Positions 44,847 to 54,209 of a stretch of 64,000 nucleotides of DNA are shown here, piece by piece (within the stretch, counting starts at the first letter, position 1; every line of letters starts with the position of its first letter). Made by a program: the position numbers and the translations under genes. This DNA is from Sulfitobacter sp. EhC04. GTDB lineage: Bacteria; Pseudomonadota; Alphaproteobacteria; Rhodobacterales; Rhodobacteraceae. The stretch lies in the NCBI RefSeq assembly GCF_001650875.1, contig NZ_LXYI01000021.1:1-64000 (forward strand). The letters run 5' to 3'. The notes below the pieces were generated by a model. The model was not told where the DNA came from, did no database searches, and saw only the letters and a list, made by a program, of their open reading frames with translations.

Positions 44847-46433
44847 ATGCCTGATCTCTACCCCGTGAAACGCGCCCTTCTTTCCGTATCCGACAAGACC
44901 GGCCTGGTCGACCTTGGCCAGGCACTGGCCGCGCAGGGGGTTGAACTGTTGTCCACCGGCGGCACCGCGAAGGCCCTGCGCGACGCGGGCCTCACCGTCA
45001 AGGACGTGGCAGAGGTGACAGGCTTTCCCGAAATGATGGATGGCCGCGTCAAGACGCTGCACCCGGTTGTGCACGGCGGCCTGCTGGCCCTGCGCGACAA
45101 TGACGATCACGTCGCGGCGATGAACGAACACAACATCGGCGGCATCGACCTGGTGGTGGTCAACCTCTACCCGTTCGAGGCGACAGTCGCGAAAGGTGCC
45201 GAATACGCCGAAGTGATCGAGAACATCGACATCGGCGGCCCCGCCATGATCCGCTCGGCGGCCAAGAACCACGGCTTCGTCAATGTCGTCGTGGATACCG
45301 AGGATTACGCCGCCGTCATCGCAGAGCTTGAGGCCAATGACGGCCAGACCACCTATGCCCTGCGGCAACGTCTGGCCCAGACCGCCTATGCCCGCACAGC
45401 GGCCTATGACACCGCAGTCAGCACATGGATGGCCGCACAGGTGCCGGGCACCCCGCGCCGCCGGACATTCGGCGGCACGCTGGCACAGACCCTGCGCTAT
45501 GGCGAAAATCCGCATCAGAACGCGGCCTTCTACACCGACGGTTCCGACCGTCCGGGCGTGGCGACGGCACAGCAGCATCAGGGCAAGGAACTGAGCTACA
45601 ACAACATCAACGACACCGACGCAGCCTTTGAACTGGTCAGCGAATTCGACCCGGCCCAGGGCCCCGCCTGCGCCATCATCAAACATGCCAATCCCTGCGG
45701 CGTGGCGACGGGCAAGACCATGGTCGATGCCTATACCCGCGCCTTCGACTGCGACCGCACCTCTGCCTTTGGCGGCATCATCGCGCTGAACCAGATGCTG
45801 GACGGCGAAACCGCCGAAGCCATCAGCGGGATATTCACCGAAGTGGTGATCGCCCCCGGTGCTGACGCCGATGCCAAGCGTATTTTTGGCAAAAAGAAAA
45901 ACCTGCGCCTGCTCACCACTGCCGGTCTTGCCCTGCGCGACGCGGCGGCGCTGGCGGTGCGGCAGGTCTCGGGTGGCTATCTGGTGCAGGACAAGGACGT
46001 GGGCCGCATCACCCGCGACGATCTGAAGGTCATGACCAAACGCCAACCCTCCGAACAGGAGTTGAACGACCTGCTGTTCGCCTGGACCGTGGCCAAACAC
46101 GTCAAATCCAATGCCATCATCTACGTCAAGGACGGCGCGACCGTGGGCGTCGGCGCGGGCCAGATGAGCCGCGTGGACAGCACCCGCATCGCCGCGCGCA
46201 AGGCGCAGGACATGGCAGAGGCGATGGGCCTCTCCGCCCCGCTGACCCAAGGGTCAGTCGTGGCCTCGGACGCGTTCTTTCCCTTCGCGGACGGGCTGAT
46301 CACGGCGGCGGAAGCCGGGGCAACCGCCCTGATCCAGCCCGGCGGGTCGATGCGCGACGACGAAGTGATCGCGGCGGCAGACGCGGCGGGGCTGGCCATG
46401 GTCTTTACCGGCATGCGCCATTTCAGGCACTGA
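44847..46433 (+). CDS. purH: Bifunctional AICAR formyltransferase/IMP cyclohydrolase
   Basis: 528 residues, full length. N-terminal IMP cyclohydrolase (MGS fold): [48 protein letters not shown]-terminal AICAR transformylase: [24 protein letters not shown] and [11 protein letters not shown], which contain the catalytic Lys-His and formate-transfer residues. It carries out the last two steps of purine synthesis in the cytoplasm. Confidence 0.98.
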   Translation: MPDLYPVKRALLSVSDKTGLVDLGQALAAQGVELLSTGGTAKALRDAGLTVKDVAEVTGFPEMMDGRVKTLHPVVHGGLLALRDNDDHVAAMNEHNIGGIDLVVVNLYPFEATVAKGAEYAEVIENIDIGGPAMIRSAAKNHGFVNVVVDTEDYAAVIAELEANDGQTTYALRQRLAQTAYARTAAYDTAVSTWMAAQVPGTPRRRTFGGTLAQTLRYGENPHQNAAFYTDGSDRPGVATAQQHQGKELSYNNINDTDAAFELVSEFDPAQGPACAIIKHANPCGVATGKTMVDAYTRAFDCDRTSAFGGIIALNQMLDGETAEAISGIFTEVVIAPGADADAKRIFGKKKNLRLLTTAGLALRDAAALAVRQVSGGYLVQDKDVGRITRDDLKVMTKRQPSEQELNDLLFAWTVAKHVKSNAIIYVKDGATVGVGAGQMSRVDSTRIAARKAQDMAEAMGLSAPLTQGSVVASDAFFPFADGLITAAEAGATALIQPGGSMRDDEVIAAADAAGLAMVFTGMRHFRH

Positions 46434-46446
46434 GGCGGGCAAACCA

Positions 46447-46944
46447 ATGCGCAGTTTCATTCTCTTCAGTGTGCTGGCTTTTCTGATCGACCAGATCAGC
46501 AAATACCTGGTCATTCATACCATGGAACTGGCACGCATCCGGTCGATTGACGTGCTGCCGCCCTTGCTGAACTTCCGCTATGGCGAAAACCGGGGCATCA
46601 ATTTCGGGCTGTTCGGCGGCGGGTCAGAGGCCAGCCGCTGGATTCTGATCGCACTGGCACTGCTGATCTGTGCGGCGGTGACAATCTGGCTGATGCGCTC
46701 GGCCCAGCCCCGGCTGGCGCAGATCAGCGGCGGTCTGCTGGTCGGCGGCGCCCTGGCGAATGTGCTGGACCGGCTGGTCTATGGCTATGTGCTGGATTTC
46801 CTCAACATGTCCTGCTGCGGCATCGAAAACCCCTTTGTTTTCAACGTCGCGGACATTTTCATTTTCGGTGGTGCCCTGGGCCTGATCCTGTTCAGCCGGG
46901 ACGGTAAATCCGCCCCGCGCCGCCCGCGCAAAAAACCTAAGTGA
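46447..46944 (+). CDS. lspA: Lipoprotein signal peptidase II
   Basis: 165 residues with four helices. Catalytic aspartates are in the conserved boxes: [19 protein letters not shown] (first Asp) and [11 protein letters not shown] (second Asp). The [14 protein letters not shown] segment is also family-specific. It cleaves the signal peptide of lipid-modified lipoproteins in the inner membrane, such as the DUF3035 lipoprotein encoded next. Confidence 0.96.
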   Translation: MRSFILFSVLAFLIDQISKYLVIHTMELARIRSIDVLPPLLNFRYGENRGINFGLFGGGSEASRWILIALALLICAAVTIWLMRSAQPRLAQISGGLLVGGALANVLDRLVYGYVLDFLNMSCCGIENPFVFNVADIFIFGGALGLILFSRDGKSAPRRPRKKPK

Positions 46945-46995
46945 CATTGCCTGCCTGCCTGCGATATTGAAGGGCAGACCCAAAGGAGACGCACC

Positions 46996-47517
46996 ATGCG
47001 CCGTATCGCTCTGATGATCCTGATCCCGCTGGCACTCTCGGCCTGTGCCAACAAGGGATTGCGTGACCTTCGGACAGAATCCAAGGGTCCGGACGAATTC
47101 ATGCTGTCCCCCTCTGCGCCGTTGCAGGAACCCGCCAATTACAGCGACCTGCCGCCGCCGACACCGGGGCAGGCGAACCTCACGGACCGGTCCGCCACCA
47201 GCGAGGGCGTGGCGGCGTTTGGCGGCAACCCGCAGGCGCTGTCAGGCGGCGTGGACGGGCGCGATGGCGCTTTGGTCAACCACGCCAGCCGCCTGGGCGT
47301 GACACCGGGCATCCGGGGCATTCTGGCTGAGACAGATGCCCAGTTCCGCAAGCGCAAGGCACGGTTCACCCAGATCAGGATCGTGCCGGTGGACCGGTAC
47401 GAACAAGCCTACAAACGGCAGGCGCTGGATGCCGCGACCGAGGCGGCGCGTTGGCGCCGGGCCGGGGCGCGCACGCCCTCCGCACCCCCCGTCAACCGGC
47501 GTTTCAACCCCAGCTAA
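46996..47517 (+). CDS. DUF3035 lipoprotein
   Basis: 173 residues. Lipobox LALSACAN (Cys17) after a short signal peptide; AAAGGAG precedes the ATG. The mature N-terminus has the alphaproteobacterial pattern RTESKGPDEFMLSPSAPLQEP and is rich in proline. The DUF3035 family is an outer-membrane-linked lipoprotein sometimes associated with beta-barrel assembly; I treat that link as tentative. Its place behind lspA is conserved in related genomes as I recall. Confidence 0.85.
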   Translation: MRRIALMILIPLALSACANKGLRDLRTESKGPDEFMLSPSAPLQEPANYSDLPPPTPGQANLTDRSATSEGVAAFGGNPQALSGGVDGRDGALVNHASRLGVTPGIRGILAETDAQFRKRKARFTQIRIVPVDRYEQAYKRQALDAATEAARWRRAGARTPSAPPVNRRFNPS

Positions 47518-47606
47518 GCGCCGCCCAAAACTCATTTATCCGTGAGTTGCCTTGAATACGGTGCGCCCGCGCGTACCTCACTCATGTTGTTTTCAAAGGA
47601 GCGATC

Positions 47607-48947
47607 ATGAAACGGTTGCAACTTCTTGGCGCTGTTGCAGCGCTTCTTCTGCCGGGCCTGGCGCAGGCCAGGGACAACGAGGCGGTGACCACCTTTACAC
47701 TGGATAACGGCATGGACGTGGTGGTGGTCGAAGACCACCGCGCACCGGTTGTGCAGCAGATGGTCTGGTATCGGGCCGGATCGGCGGATGAACCCAAAGG
47801 GTCGTCAGGCGTGGCGCATTTTCTGGAACACCTGTTGTTCAAGGCGACGGACAAGCTTGAATCAGGTGAATTCTCGGCCACGGTTGCGGCAAACGGCGGG
47901 CGTGACAACGCCTTTACCAGCTACGATTACACCGCCTATCACCAGCGTGTCGCGGCGGACCGTCTGGAACTGATGATGGAAATGGAAAGCGACCGGATGC
48001 GCAACATCCGCCTGACGCCTGAAAACATCGCGACGGAACGGGACGTGATCATCGAGGAACGCAACCAGCGCACGGAAAACAATCCCGGCGCGCTGATGGG
48101 CGAGCAGATGAACGCGGCGCAATACCTCAACCACCGCTACGGCACCCCGATCATCGGCTGGATGCACGAGATGGAGGAACTGGACCTGGAGGATGCGCTG
48201 TCCTTCTACCAGATCTACTATTCGCCGAACAATGCCATCCTGGTGGTCTCGGGCGATGTGCAGCCCGACGAGGTGCGCGCATTGGCCGAGAAATATTATG
48301 GCGTGATTCCGGCCAACCCGGACCTGCCCGAGCGGCTGCGGACCCAGGAACCGCCCCAGACGGCAGAGCGGCGGCTGACCTTCCGCGACGCACGGGTGGC
48401 GCAACCCTATGTCAGCCGATCCTACCTTGCACCCGAACGGGACCCCGGCGCACAGGAACAGGCCGCCGCCCTGACGATGCTGGCCGAGATTCTGGGCGGC
48501 GGGACCACATCCTTCCTTGCCGAGAAACTGCAATTCGACCAGCAGATCGTGACCTATTCCGGTGCCTTCTACCGGGGCACCTCGCTGGACGACACGACGT
48601 TTGACCTTGCGGTTGTGCCCGCCGCCGGTGTCAGCCTGCAAGAAGCCGAAGACGCGATGGATGCCGCCCTGGCCCAATTCATGGAGACCGGCGTGGACGC
48701 AGAGCAGCTGGAGCGGATCAAACTGCAAATCCGTGCCAACCAGATCTATGCCCGTGACGACGCCGATTCCGTCGCCAACCGCTACGGCCAGGCGCTGGCC
48801 ATCGGGCTGAGCGTGGAAGACGTGCAGAACTGGCCCGATGTGCTGGAGGCGGTCACCGCCGATGACATCATGGCCGCCGCGCGCAGTGTTTTTGATAAAA
48901 GGCAGTCGGTCACCGGATGGCTGATGAAACCGGAGGTCACCCAATGA
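47607..48947 (+). CDS. M16 zinc peptidase, catalytic subunit
   Basis: 446 residues with a signal peptide (LLLPGLAQARDNE). The inverted zinc motif HFLEHLLFKAT (HxxEH) is intact, with the downstream Glu in ATERDVIIEERNQRTENN. The C-terminal half is the inactive M16_C domain. It acts in the periplasm as a processing protease. Partner: the next gene, overlapping as ATGA, which lacks the zinc motif. AAAGGAG precedes the start. Confidence 0.93.
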   Translation: MKRLQLLGAVAALLLPGLAQARDNEAVTTFTLDNGMDVVVVEDHRAPVVQQMVWYRAGSADEPKGSSGVAHFLEHLLFKATDKLESGEFSATVAANGGRDNAFTSYDYTAYHQRVAADRLELMMEMESDRMRNIRLTPENIATERDVIIEERNQRTENNPGALMGEQMNAAQYLNHRYGTPIIGWMHEMEELDLEDALSFYQIYYSPNNAILVVSGDVQPDEVRALAEKYYGVIPANPDLPERLRTQEPPQTAERRLTFRDARVAQPYVSRSYLAPERDPGAQEQAAALTMLAEILGGGTTSFLAEKLQFDQQIVTYSGAFYRGTSLDDTTFDLAVVPAAGVSLQEAEDAMDAALAQFMETGVDAEQLERIKLQIRANQIYARDDADSVANRYGQALAIGLSVEDVQNWPDVLEAVTADDIMAAARSVFDKRQSVTGWLMKPEVTQ

Positions 48948-50260
48948 AACTGATTTATGGTCTGATCCTCGCGGTCGTCATGGCACTGCCCGCGCGGGCA
49001 GAAGTGAACATCCAGTCGGTCGAAAGCCCCGGCGGCCTGACCGCCTGGCTGGTCGAGGACCATTCGATCCCCTTCGTGGCGCTGGAACTGCGCTTTCGCG
49101 GCGGCGCATCGCTGGACCGGCCGGGCAAGCGGGGGGCCATCAACCTGATGACCGCGCTGCTCGAAGAGGGCGCCGGCGACATGGACGCGCGCGCCTTCTC
49201 CAAGGCGTCCGAAGCATTGGCCACCTCCTTTGGCTTTGACGCATCCCGCGATGATGTATCGGTGTCGGCCCGTTTCCTGACCGAAAACCGCGCGCCCTCC
49301 GTCGACCTGCTGCGCGCCGCGCTTCAGGACCCGCTGTTCGACGACGCGTCGATTGAACGGGTCCGGGGGCAGGTGCTGTCTATCATCCAGTCGGATGCAA
49401 AGGACCCCGATGACATCGCGTCAGAGACCTTTGACAGGATCGCGTTCGGCGATCATCCCTATGCCTCCTCGCTCAACGGGACGCTGGACAGCGTGGCGGC
49501 CCTGACCCGCGACGATCTGGTTGCCGCACACAAGGATGTCATGGCGCGGGACCGGGTCTATATCGGCGCGGTCGGTGACATCACACCCGAAGAACTGGGC
49601 GCGCTGGTCGATGACCTGCTGGGCGATCTGCCCGAGACCGGGGCCCCGATGCCGCCACGGGCAGATGTGACCATTCCCGGCGACGTGACCGTGGTGGAGT
49701 TTCCGACCCCGCAATCCGTGGCCCTTTTCGGACAAAAAGGCATCGCGCAGGACGATCCGGACTTCTTTGCCGCACTGATCCTCAACCATGTGCTGGGCGG
49801 CGGGTCTTTTGAAAGCCGCCTGATGAACGAGGTGCGCGAAAAGCGCGGCCTGACCTATGGGGTCTATTCCTATCTCGTGGCCCGCGACCTGGCCGAGGTT
49901 TACATGGGCTCTGTCAGTTCCGCCAACAACCGCATCGCCGAGGCGATAGAGGTGATCCGCGCCGAATGGGCCAAGGCGGCAGAAAACGGCATCACCGAGA
50001 AAGAACTGCAGGATGCCAAAACCTATATCACCGGGGCCTATCCGCTGCGCTTTGACGGCAATGCGCCGATTGCGAATATCCTGGTGGGGATGCAATTGCT
50101 GGGCCTGCCCATCGACTATATCGCCACCCGCAACGACAAGGTCGAGGCGGTGACGCTGGCCGATGTGAAACGCGTGGCAGGCGCGTTGCTGGACCCGGAA
50201 GGTTTGCAATTCGTGGTGGTCGGCCAGCCCGAAGGGCTGCAATCCACCACCAGCAACTGA
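48944..50260 (+). CDS. M16-family non-catalytic partner subunit
   Basis: 438 residues from the ATG at 48944 (ATGA overlap with the catalytic subunit). Signal peptide ends near LPARAEV. At the place of HxxEH it has NLMTALLEEGAG, so it cannot bind zinc. The C-terminal RxxxxY loop is kept (NEVREKRGLTYGVYSYL), as in the substrate-holding subunit of heterodimeric M16 enzymes. The last codons (LQSTTSN) belong to the first unit of the repeated terminator region that follows. Confidence 0.92.
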   Translation: MKLIYGLILAVVMALPARAEVNIQSVESPGGLTAWLVEDHSIPFVALELRFRGGASLDRPGKRGAINLMTALLEEGAGDMDARAFSKASEALATSFGFDASRDDVSVSARFLTENRAPSVDLLRAALQDPLFDDASIERVRGQVLSIIQSDAKDPDDIASETFDRIAFGDHPYASSLNGTLDSVAALTRDDLVAAHKDVMARDRVYIGAVGDITPEELGALVDDLLGDLPETGAPMPPRADVTIPGDVTVVEFPTPQSVALFGQKGIAQDDPDFFAALILNHVLGGGSFESRLMNEVREKRGLTYGVYSYLVARDLAEVYMGSVSSANNRIAEAIEVIRAEWAKAAENGITEKELQDAKTYITGAYPLRFDGNAPIANILVGMQLLGLPIDYIATRNDKVEAVTLADVKRVAGALLDPEGLQFVVVGQPEGLQSTTSN

Positions 50261-50273
50261 GCGGACAGCGCAG

Positions 50274-50615
50274 CCAAACTTTTTGAAAAGTTTGGCCCGG
50301 AGTTTTTGAAAACTCCGGTGCGGGGCTGCGGTGCTACGTGCCGTCGCCTATCTTGGCGGGCCTGAAATCGCTGGGCCTGAAAGCCTTGCAACCCACCACC
50401 AGCAACCGCGCCGCCCGCGTGCGCAAACTTTTTGAAAAGTTTGGCCCGGAGTTTTTGAAAACTCCGTTTCGGGCTGCGGTGCTACGCGCTGTCGCCTATC
50501 TTGGCGGGCATGAAAACGCTGGGCCTGAAAGCCTTGCAACCCACCACCAGCAACCGCGCCGCCCGCGTGCGCAAACTTTTTGAAAAGTTTGGTCCGGAGT
50601 TTTTGAAAACTCCGG
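50274..50615. repeat. Tandem 148/149-bp repeats carrying twin-hairpin bidirectional terminators
   Basis: Three copies of a double hairpin: CCAAACTTTT-TG-AAAAGTTTGG followed after one base by CCGGAGTTTT-TG-AAAACTCCGG (copy 1 at 50274-50295 and 50297-50318; copy 2 from 50424; copy 3 at 50572-50592 and 50594-50615). Spacing between copies is 149 and 148 bases. The spacer begins with the last codons of the M16 gene (CCACCACCAGCAAC recurs at 50244, 50393, 50541), so the unit was duplicated from the gene end. Being palindromic, the hairpins can stop transcripts from both the M16 pair and convergent ALDH16. Confidence 0.9.
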
Positions 50616-50624
50616 CACCGTGCC

Positions 50625-52967
50625 TCACTCGCCGTAGGGAATCCAGATGTTCTTGACCTCGGTCGCGGCCTGAAGAAACGCTTTGCCTTCGCCGTCGCCC
50701 CCCATCCAGTCGCGGGCAAAGCCGTTGTTCACCCATGTCCGCTTGATGTTCGACGCGGCCCCTTTCTCCACGACCTTGCTGAATTCTCCCGCCCCGAAGG
50801 ACCAGACCGCATCCACATCCATATGCCGCGCCATCGTGTCGGCGACATCCGCATGTGGCCCGGTCAGGATGTTCACCACACCCGCAGGCACATCGGAGGT
50901 TTCCAGCACCTGCACGAAATCCGTGGCCGACAGCGGATAGGGTTCCGACGCGGCAAGGATCACGCGGTTGCCCATCGCCATCGCCGGCCCCATGACCGAG
51001 ATCAGACCCAGCAGCGGTGCCTCTGCTGGGCAAAGCGCCGCGATCACACCCACCGGTTCCTTCATCGCCATCGCCACGCCCCGGATCGGCACACCATGCA
51101 CCTGGCCATCATATTTGTCGGCCCAGGCGGCATAGGTGAACAGCCGCCTGATGCTTGCCTCCACCTCTTTCGCGCCGGACTTGCCGCCCTGCATCGCATC
51201 CAGACGGGCCGCGAATTCATCCGCCCGCGCGGCCAGGTTCTCTGCCATGTAATAGATGATCTGCGCCCGCAGGTGGCCGGTGGTCTTGCCCCAGCCCTTT
51301 GCGGCCTGCGCCGCCTCCACCGCGTTGCGCACATCCTTGCGGTTGGCAAGGCTCGCATGCCCCAGCAGCGCACCGTTCCTGCCCCAGACCGGGGCCGAAT
51401 AGCCCCCATCGGGCCGCGCCTGCTTGCCCCCGATATAAAGCTTCGCCGTCCGGTCGATCGGGTCCTGCGGCGCGCCTTCGCCGCTGTGGGGCTCGATCTC
51501 TTTCAGCGGCTTGGGCGCTGATCTGGGCCGTGTATAGGCCGCCAGCCCTTCCCAGCCCCCCTCGCGGCCAAAGCCGCTTTCGCGCACCCCGCCGAAACCG
51601 GCGGCGGCATCCATCAGGTTGGTGCCATTGATCCAGACGATCCCCGCCGCAAGCTGCGGGGCCACGTCCAGCGCGAGGTTGATGTTCTCCGACCACAGCG
51701 TCGCTGCCAGCCCGTAGCGCGTGTTGTTTGCAAGCTGCACCGCCTCCGCAGGCGTGCGGAAGGTGGTCGAGACCAGCACAGGGCCAAAGATTTCCTCCTG
51801 CATCAGCACATCCGCCGGGTTCAGCCCGGTGATCAGCGTCGGCGGGTAATAGCAGCCGTTTTCCGGCAGCGCGGCATCCGCGACAAAGCGTTCGCCCGCG
51901 GTATTCGCCGCCACCATCTCGGTCACCGATTTCAACTGCACCGGATCAACCAGCGTGCCCACGTCGATGCTCTTGTCCAGCGGGTCACCGACCCGCAGCT
52001 TGGCCATGCGCGCCCGCAGCTTGGCATAAAATGCCTCCGCCACCGGTTCATGCACCAGCAGGCGCGAGCCCGCACAGCAGACCTGCCCCTGGTTGAACCA
52101 GATCGCATCCACCAGCCCCTCGACCGCCGAATCCAGATCGGCGTCATCAAAGACGATGTAGGGCGACTTGCCGCCCAGCTCCAGCGTCAGCGCCTTGCCA
52201 CTGCCTGCTGTCGCCTCGCGGATGCGCCGACCCACGGGCGTCGAGCCGGTAAAGGCGATCTTGTCCACGTCAGCATTCACGATCATCTCGCCCACGGCGC
52301 CATCGCCGGTGACGATGTTCACCACGCCGCGTGGCAGCCCCGCCTGACGGCAGATATCCGCGAACAGCAATGCGGTCAGCGAGGTATATTCCGCAGGCTT
52401 CAGCACCACGGTATTGCCCATCGCCAATGCGGGCGCGACCTTCCAGGCCAGCATCAGCAGCGGAAAGTTCCAGGGGATGATCTGGCCGCAGACACCCAGC
52501 GCCTGCGCGTCGGGCAATTCGCTTTCCATCAGCTGCGCCATGCCCGCATGGTAATAGAAATGCCGCTGCGCCAGCGGCACGTCGATATCGCGCGCTTCGC
52601 GGATCGGCTTGCCGTTGTCCAGCACCTCCAGCACCGCGAACAGGCGGCTGTGCTTCTGCATCAGCCGCGCCAGCGCATAAAGATACCGCGCCCGACCATG
52701 CCCGCCCAGCTTTTCCCACTTCGGCTGCGCCCTGCGCGCGGCCTTCACCGCTGTCTCCACATCCGCCTGCGTCGCCTGCGTGAGCGTTGCCAGCACTTCG
52801 CCCGTGGCCGGGTTGGTGCTGTCGAACCCCTTGCCGGGGTCGGTAAAGGCACCGTCGATGAAATGGCCGAACCGGCTGCCTTGGTCGACCAGCCACGCGA
52901 GCGCATCGGCCGCGGATTCAGGGGCCGGTCCGTAGTCCATGGTTTCGAAGATTTCAGAGACGGTCAT
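50625..52967 (-). CDS. Two-domain aldehyde dehydrogenase, ALDH16 type
   Basis: 780 residues with AAAGGGG before the ATG. The first ~480 residues are a complete ALDH: IIPWNFPLLML (Asn), LTLELGGKSPYIVFDD (Glu), GQVCCAGSRLLV (nucleophile Cys) and EEIFGPVL. The second half repeats an ALDH-like fold (LYIGGKQARPDGGYSAPV; VIAALCPAEAPLLGLIS) but lacks the Glu and Cys, as in ALDH16, for which a Loktanella enzyme has a known structure. It follows deoC on the same strand, so acetaldehyde from deoxyribose-5-phosphate cleavage is a plausible substrate. Confidence 0.9.
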   Translation of the reverse strand: MTVSEIFETMDYGPAPESAADALAWLVDQGSRFGHFIDGAFTDPGKGFDSTNPATGEVLATLTQATQADVETAVKAARRAQPKWEKLGGHGRARYLYALARLMQKHSRLFAVLEVLDNGKPIREARDIDVPLAQRHFYYHAGMAQLMESELPDAQALGVCGQIIPWNFPLLMLAWKVAPALAMGNTVVLKPAEYTSLTALLFADICRQAGLPRGVVNIVTGDGAVGEMIVNADVDKIAFTGSTPVGRRIREATAGSGKALTLELGGKSPYIVFDDADLDSAVEGLVDAIWFNQGQVCCAGSRLLVHEPVAEAFYAKLRARMAKLRVGDPLDKSIDVGTLVDPVQLKSVTEMVAANTAGERFVADAALPENGCYYPPTLITGLNPADVLMQEEIFGPVLVSTTFRTPAEAVQLANNTRYGLAATLWSENINLALDVAPQLAAGIVWINGTNLMDAAAGFGGVRESGFGREGGWEGLAAYTRPRSAPKPLKEIEPHSGEGAPQDPIDRTAKLYIGGKQARPDGGYSAPVWGRNGALLGHASLANRKDVRNAVEAAQAAKGWGKTTGHLRAQIIYYMAENLAARADEFAARLDAMQGGKSGAKEVEASIRRLFTYAAWADKYDGQVHGVPIRGVAMAMKEPVGVIAALCPAEAPLLGLISVMGPAMAMGNRVILAASEPYPLSATDFVQVLETSDVPAGVVNILTGPHADVADTMARHMDVDAVWSFGAGEFSKVVEKGAASNIKRTWVNNGFARDWMGGDGEGKAFLQAATEVKNIWIPYGE

Positions 52968-53010
52968 ATGCGCCCCTTTCCCGTTAATATTTTGTAAACG
53001 ATTTCAACAA

Positions 53011-53028
53011 GGTAACCCATGGGTTACC
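53011..53028. promoter_or_regulatory. 18-bp perfect palindrome between deoC and ALDH16
   Basis: GGTAACCCATGGGTTACC, abutting the deoC stop codon and about 44 bases before the ALDH start. It is either an operator for ALDH16 or an RNA hairpin after deoC. No T-run follows on the minus strand, which favours an operator. Confidence 0.5.
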
Positions 53029-54042
53029 CTAGCTTGTCGCGTGGCGATAGCCCGCCGAATAATTGCCGGTGACGTGATGGTCCAACTGCCGCTCGATGTC
53101 ATTGAGCAGCGATGACGCGCCAAAGCGGAACAGATCGGGCTGCAACCAGCGGTCGCCCAATTCTTCCTTCATCAGCGCCAGATAGGTGATCGCATCCTTG
53201 GCCTTGGAGATCCCGCCCGCCGGTTTGTAGCCGATGCGGACGCCGGTGCGCTCGAAATAATCGCGGATCGCACGGATCATCACCAGGCTGACCGGCAGGG
53301 TGGCGTTGACGCCTTCCTTGCCGGTCGAGGTCTTGATGAAATCGGCCCCCGCCATCATGCAGACCAGGCTGGCCCGCGCGACGTTGCGCAGGGTGCCCAG
53401 TTCGCCGGTGGCCAGGATCGCCTTGACATGGGCATCGCCGCAGGCCTCCCGCATCGCGCGCATCTCGTCATAGAGCGCCTGCCAGTCGCCCGACAGCACA
53501 TGGCGGCGCGAAATCACGATGTCGATCTCGCTGGCCCCTGCCGCGACGCTCATCTCGATCTCCTTCAGGCGCAGCTCGAAGGGCGATAGCCCGGCAGGAA
53601 ACCCGGTGGAAACAGCGGCGACCGGAATGCCGGTGCCTGCCAGCGCCGCGACGGCGGGCGCGATCATCTCGTGATAGACGCAGACCGCCCCGGTGGTGAT
53701 CGGCCCCATGCCCAGCGCCTTCAGCAGGGCAGGGGCCACAGGCTGGCGCGCCTTGGCGCAAAGCCGCTCAACCCGGCGCGCGGTGTCGTCGCCCGACAGG
53801 GTGGTAAGGTCGATACAGGTGATGGCACGCAGCAGCCAGGCCGCCTGATGCGCCTTTTTCAGTGACCGGCGCGCAGGCAGGCTGGCGGCCCGGCGTTCGA
53901 TCGCAGAGGTGTTCGCGCGCGCAGACAGCACCCAGTTCAGGTCCAGCGGCATCCCCGGATTGCGCGGCAGGGTAACCTGCGGCAGATGCGTCTGGCCGGT
54001 GCTCACGAGGGGGGTCTGGGACGGGGCTAGCGGCTGTGCCAT
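53029..54042 (-). CDS. deoC: Deoxyribose-phosphate aldolase
   Basis: 337 residues from the ATG at 54042. The size fits the longer DeoC class. The Schiff-base lysine lies in GADFIKTSTGKEGVNAT, the second catalytic lysine in GYKPAGGISKAKDA, and the catalytic Asp region in LTTLSGDDTARRVERLC. It splits 2-deoxyribose-5-phosphate into glyceraldehyde-3-phosphate and acetaldehyde in the cytoplasm. The ALDH16 gene follows after 61 bases and may oxidise the acetaldehyde. Confidence 0.93.
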   Translation of the reverse strand: MAQPLAPSQTPLVSTGQTHLPQVTLPRNPGMPLDLNWVLSARANTSAIERRAASLPARRSLKKAHQAAWLLRAITCIDLTTLSGDDTARRVERLCAKARQPVAPALLKALGMGPITTGAVCVYHEMIAPAVAALAGTGIPVAAVSTGFPAGLSPFELRLKEIEMSVAAGASEIDIVISRRHVLSGDWQALYDEMRAMREACGDAHVKAILATGELGTLRNVARASLVCMMAGADFIKTSTGKEGVNATLPVSLVMIRAIRDYFERTGVRIGYKPAGGISKAKDAITYLALMKEELGDRWLQPDLFRFGASSLLNDIERQLDHHVTGNYSAGYRHATS

Positions 54043-54209
54043 CGGGGCTCTCCGGTTCGGGTCAGATCGTGAAGGTGCCACGCCTGCGCCCCCTTTGGCA
54101 AGCGCTGCTGCCGCCACGTCCTCTGCGGGAAAACTGCACGAACCGACCCTTTCATCTGCACATCACACAGGCATCAAAGCCCGGAATAAACAGAACGAGG
54201 GCAAGAGAC

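Noticed and set aside
50274-50615. CRISPR-like array
   Set aside because: Only three units of about 148 bases, spacers are nearly identical to each other, and the repeated parts are terminator palindromes. No cas genes.
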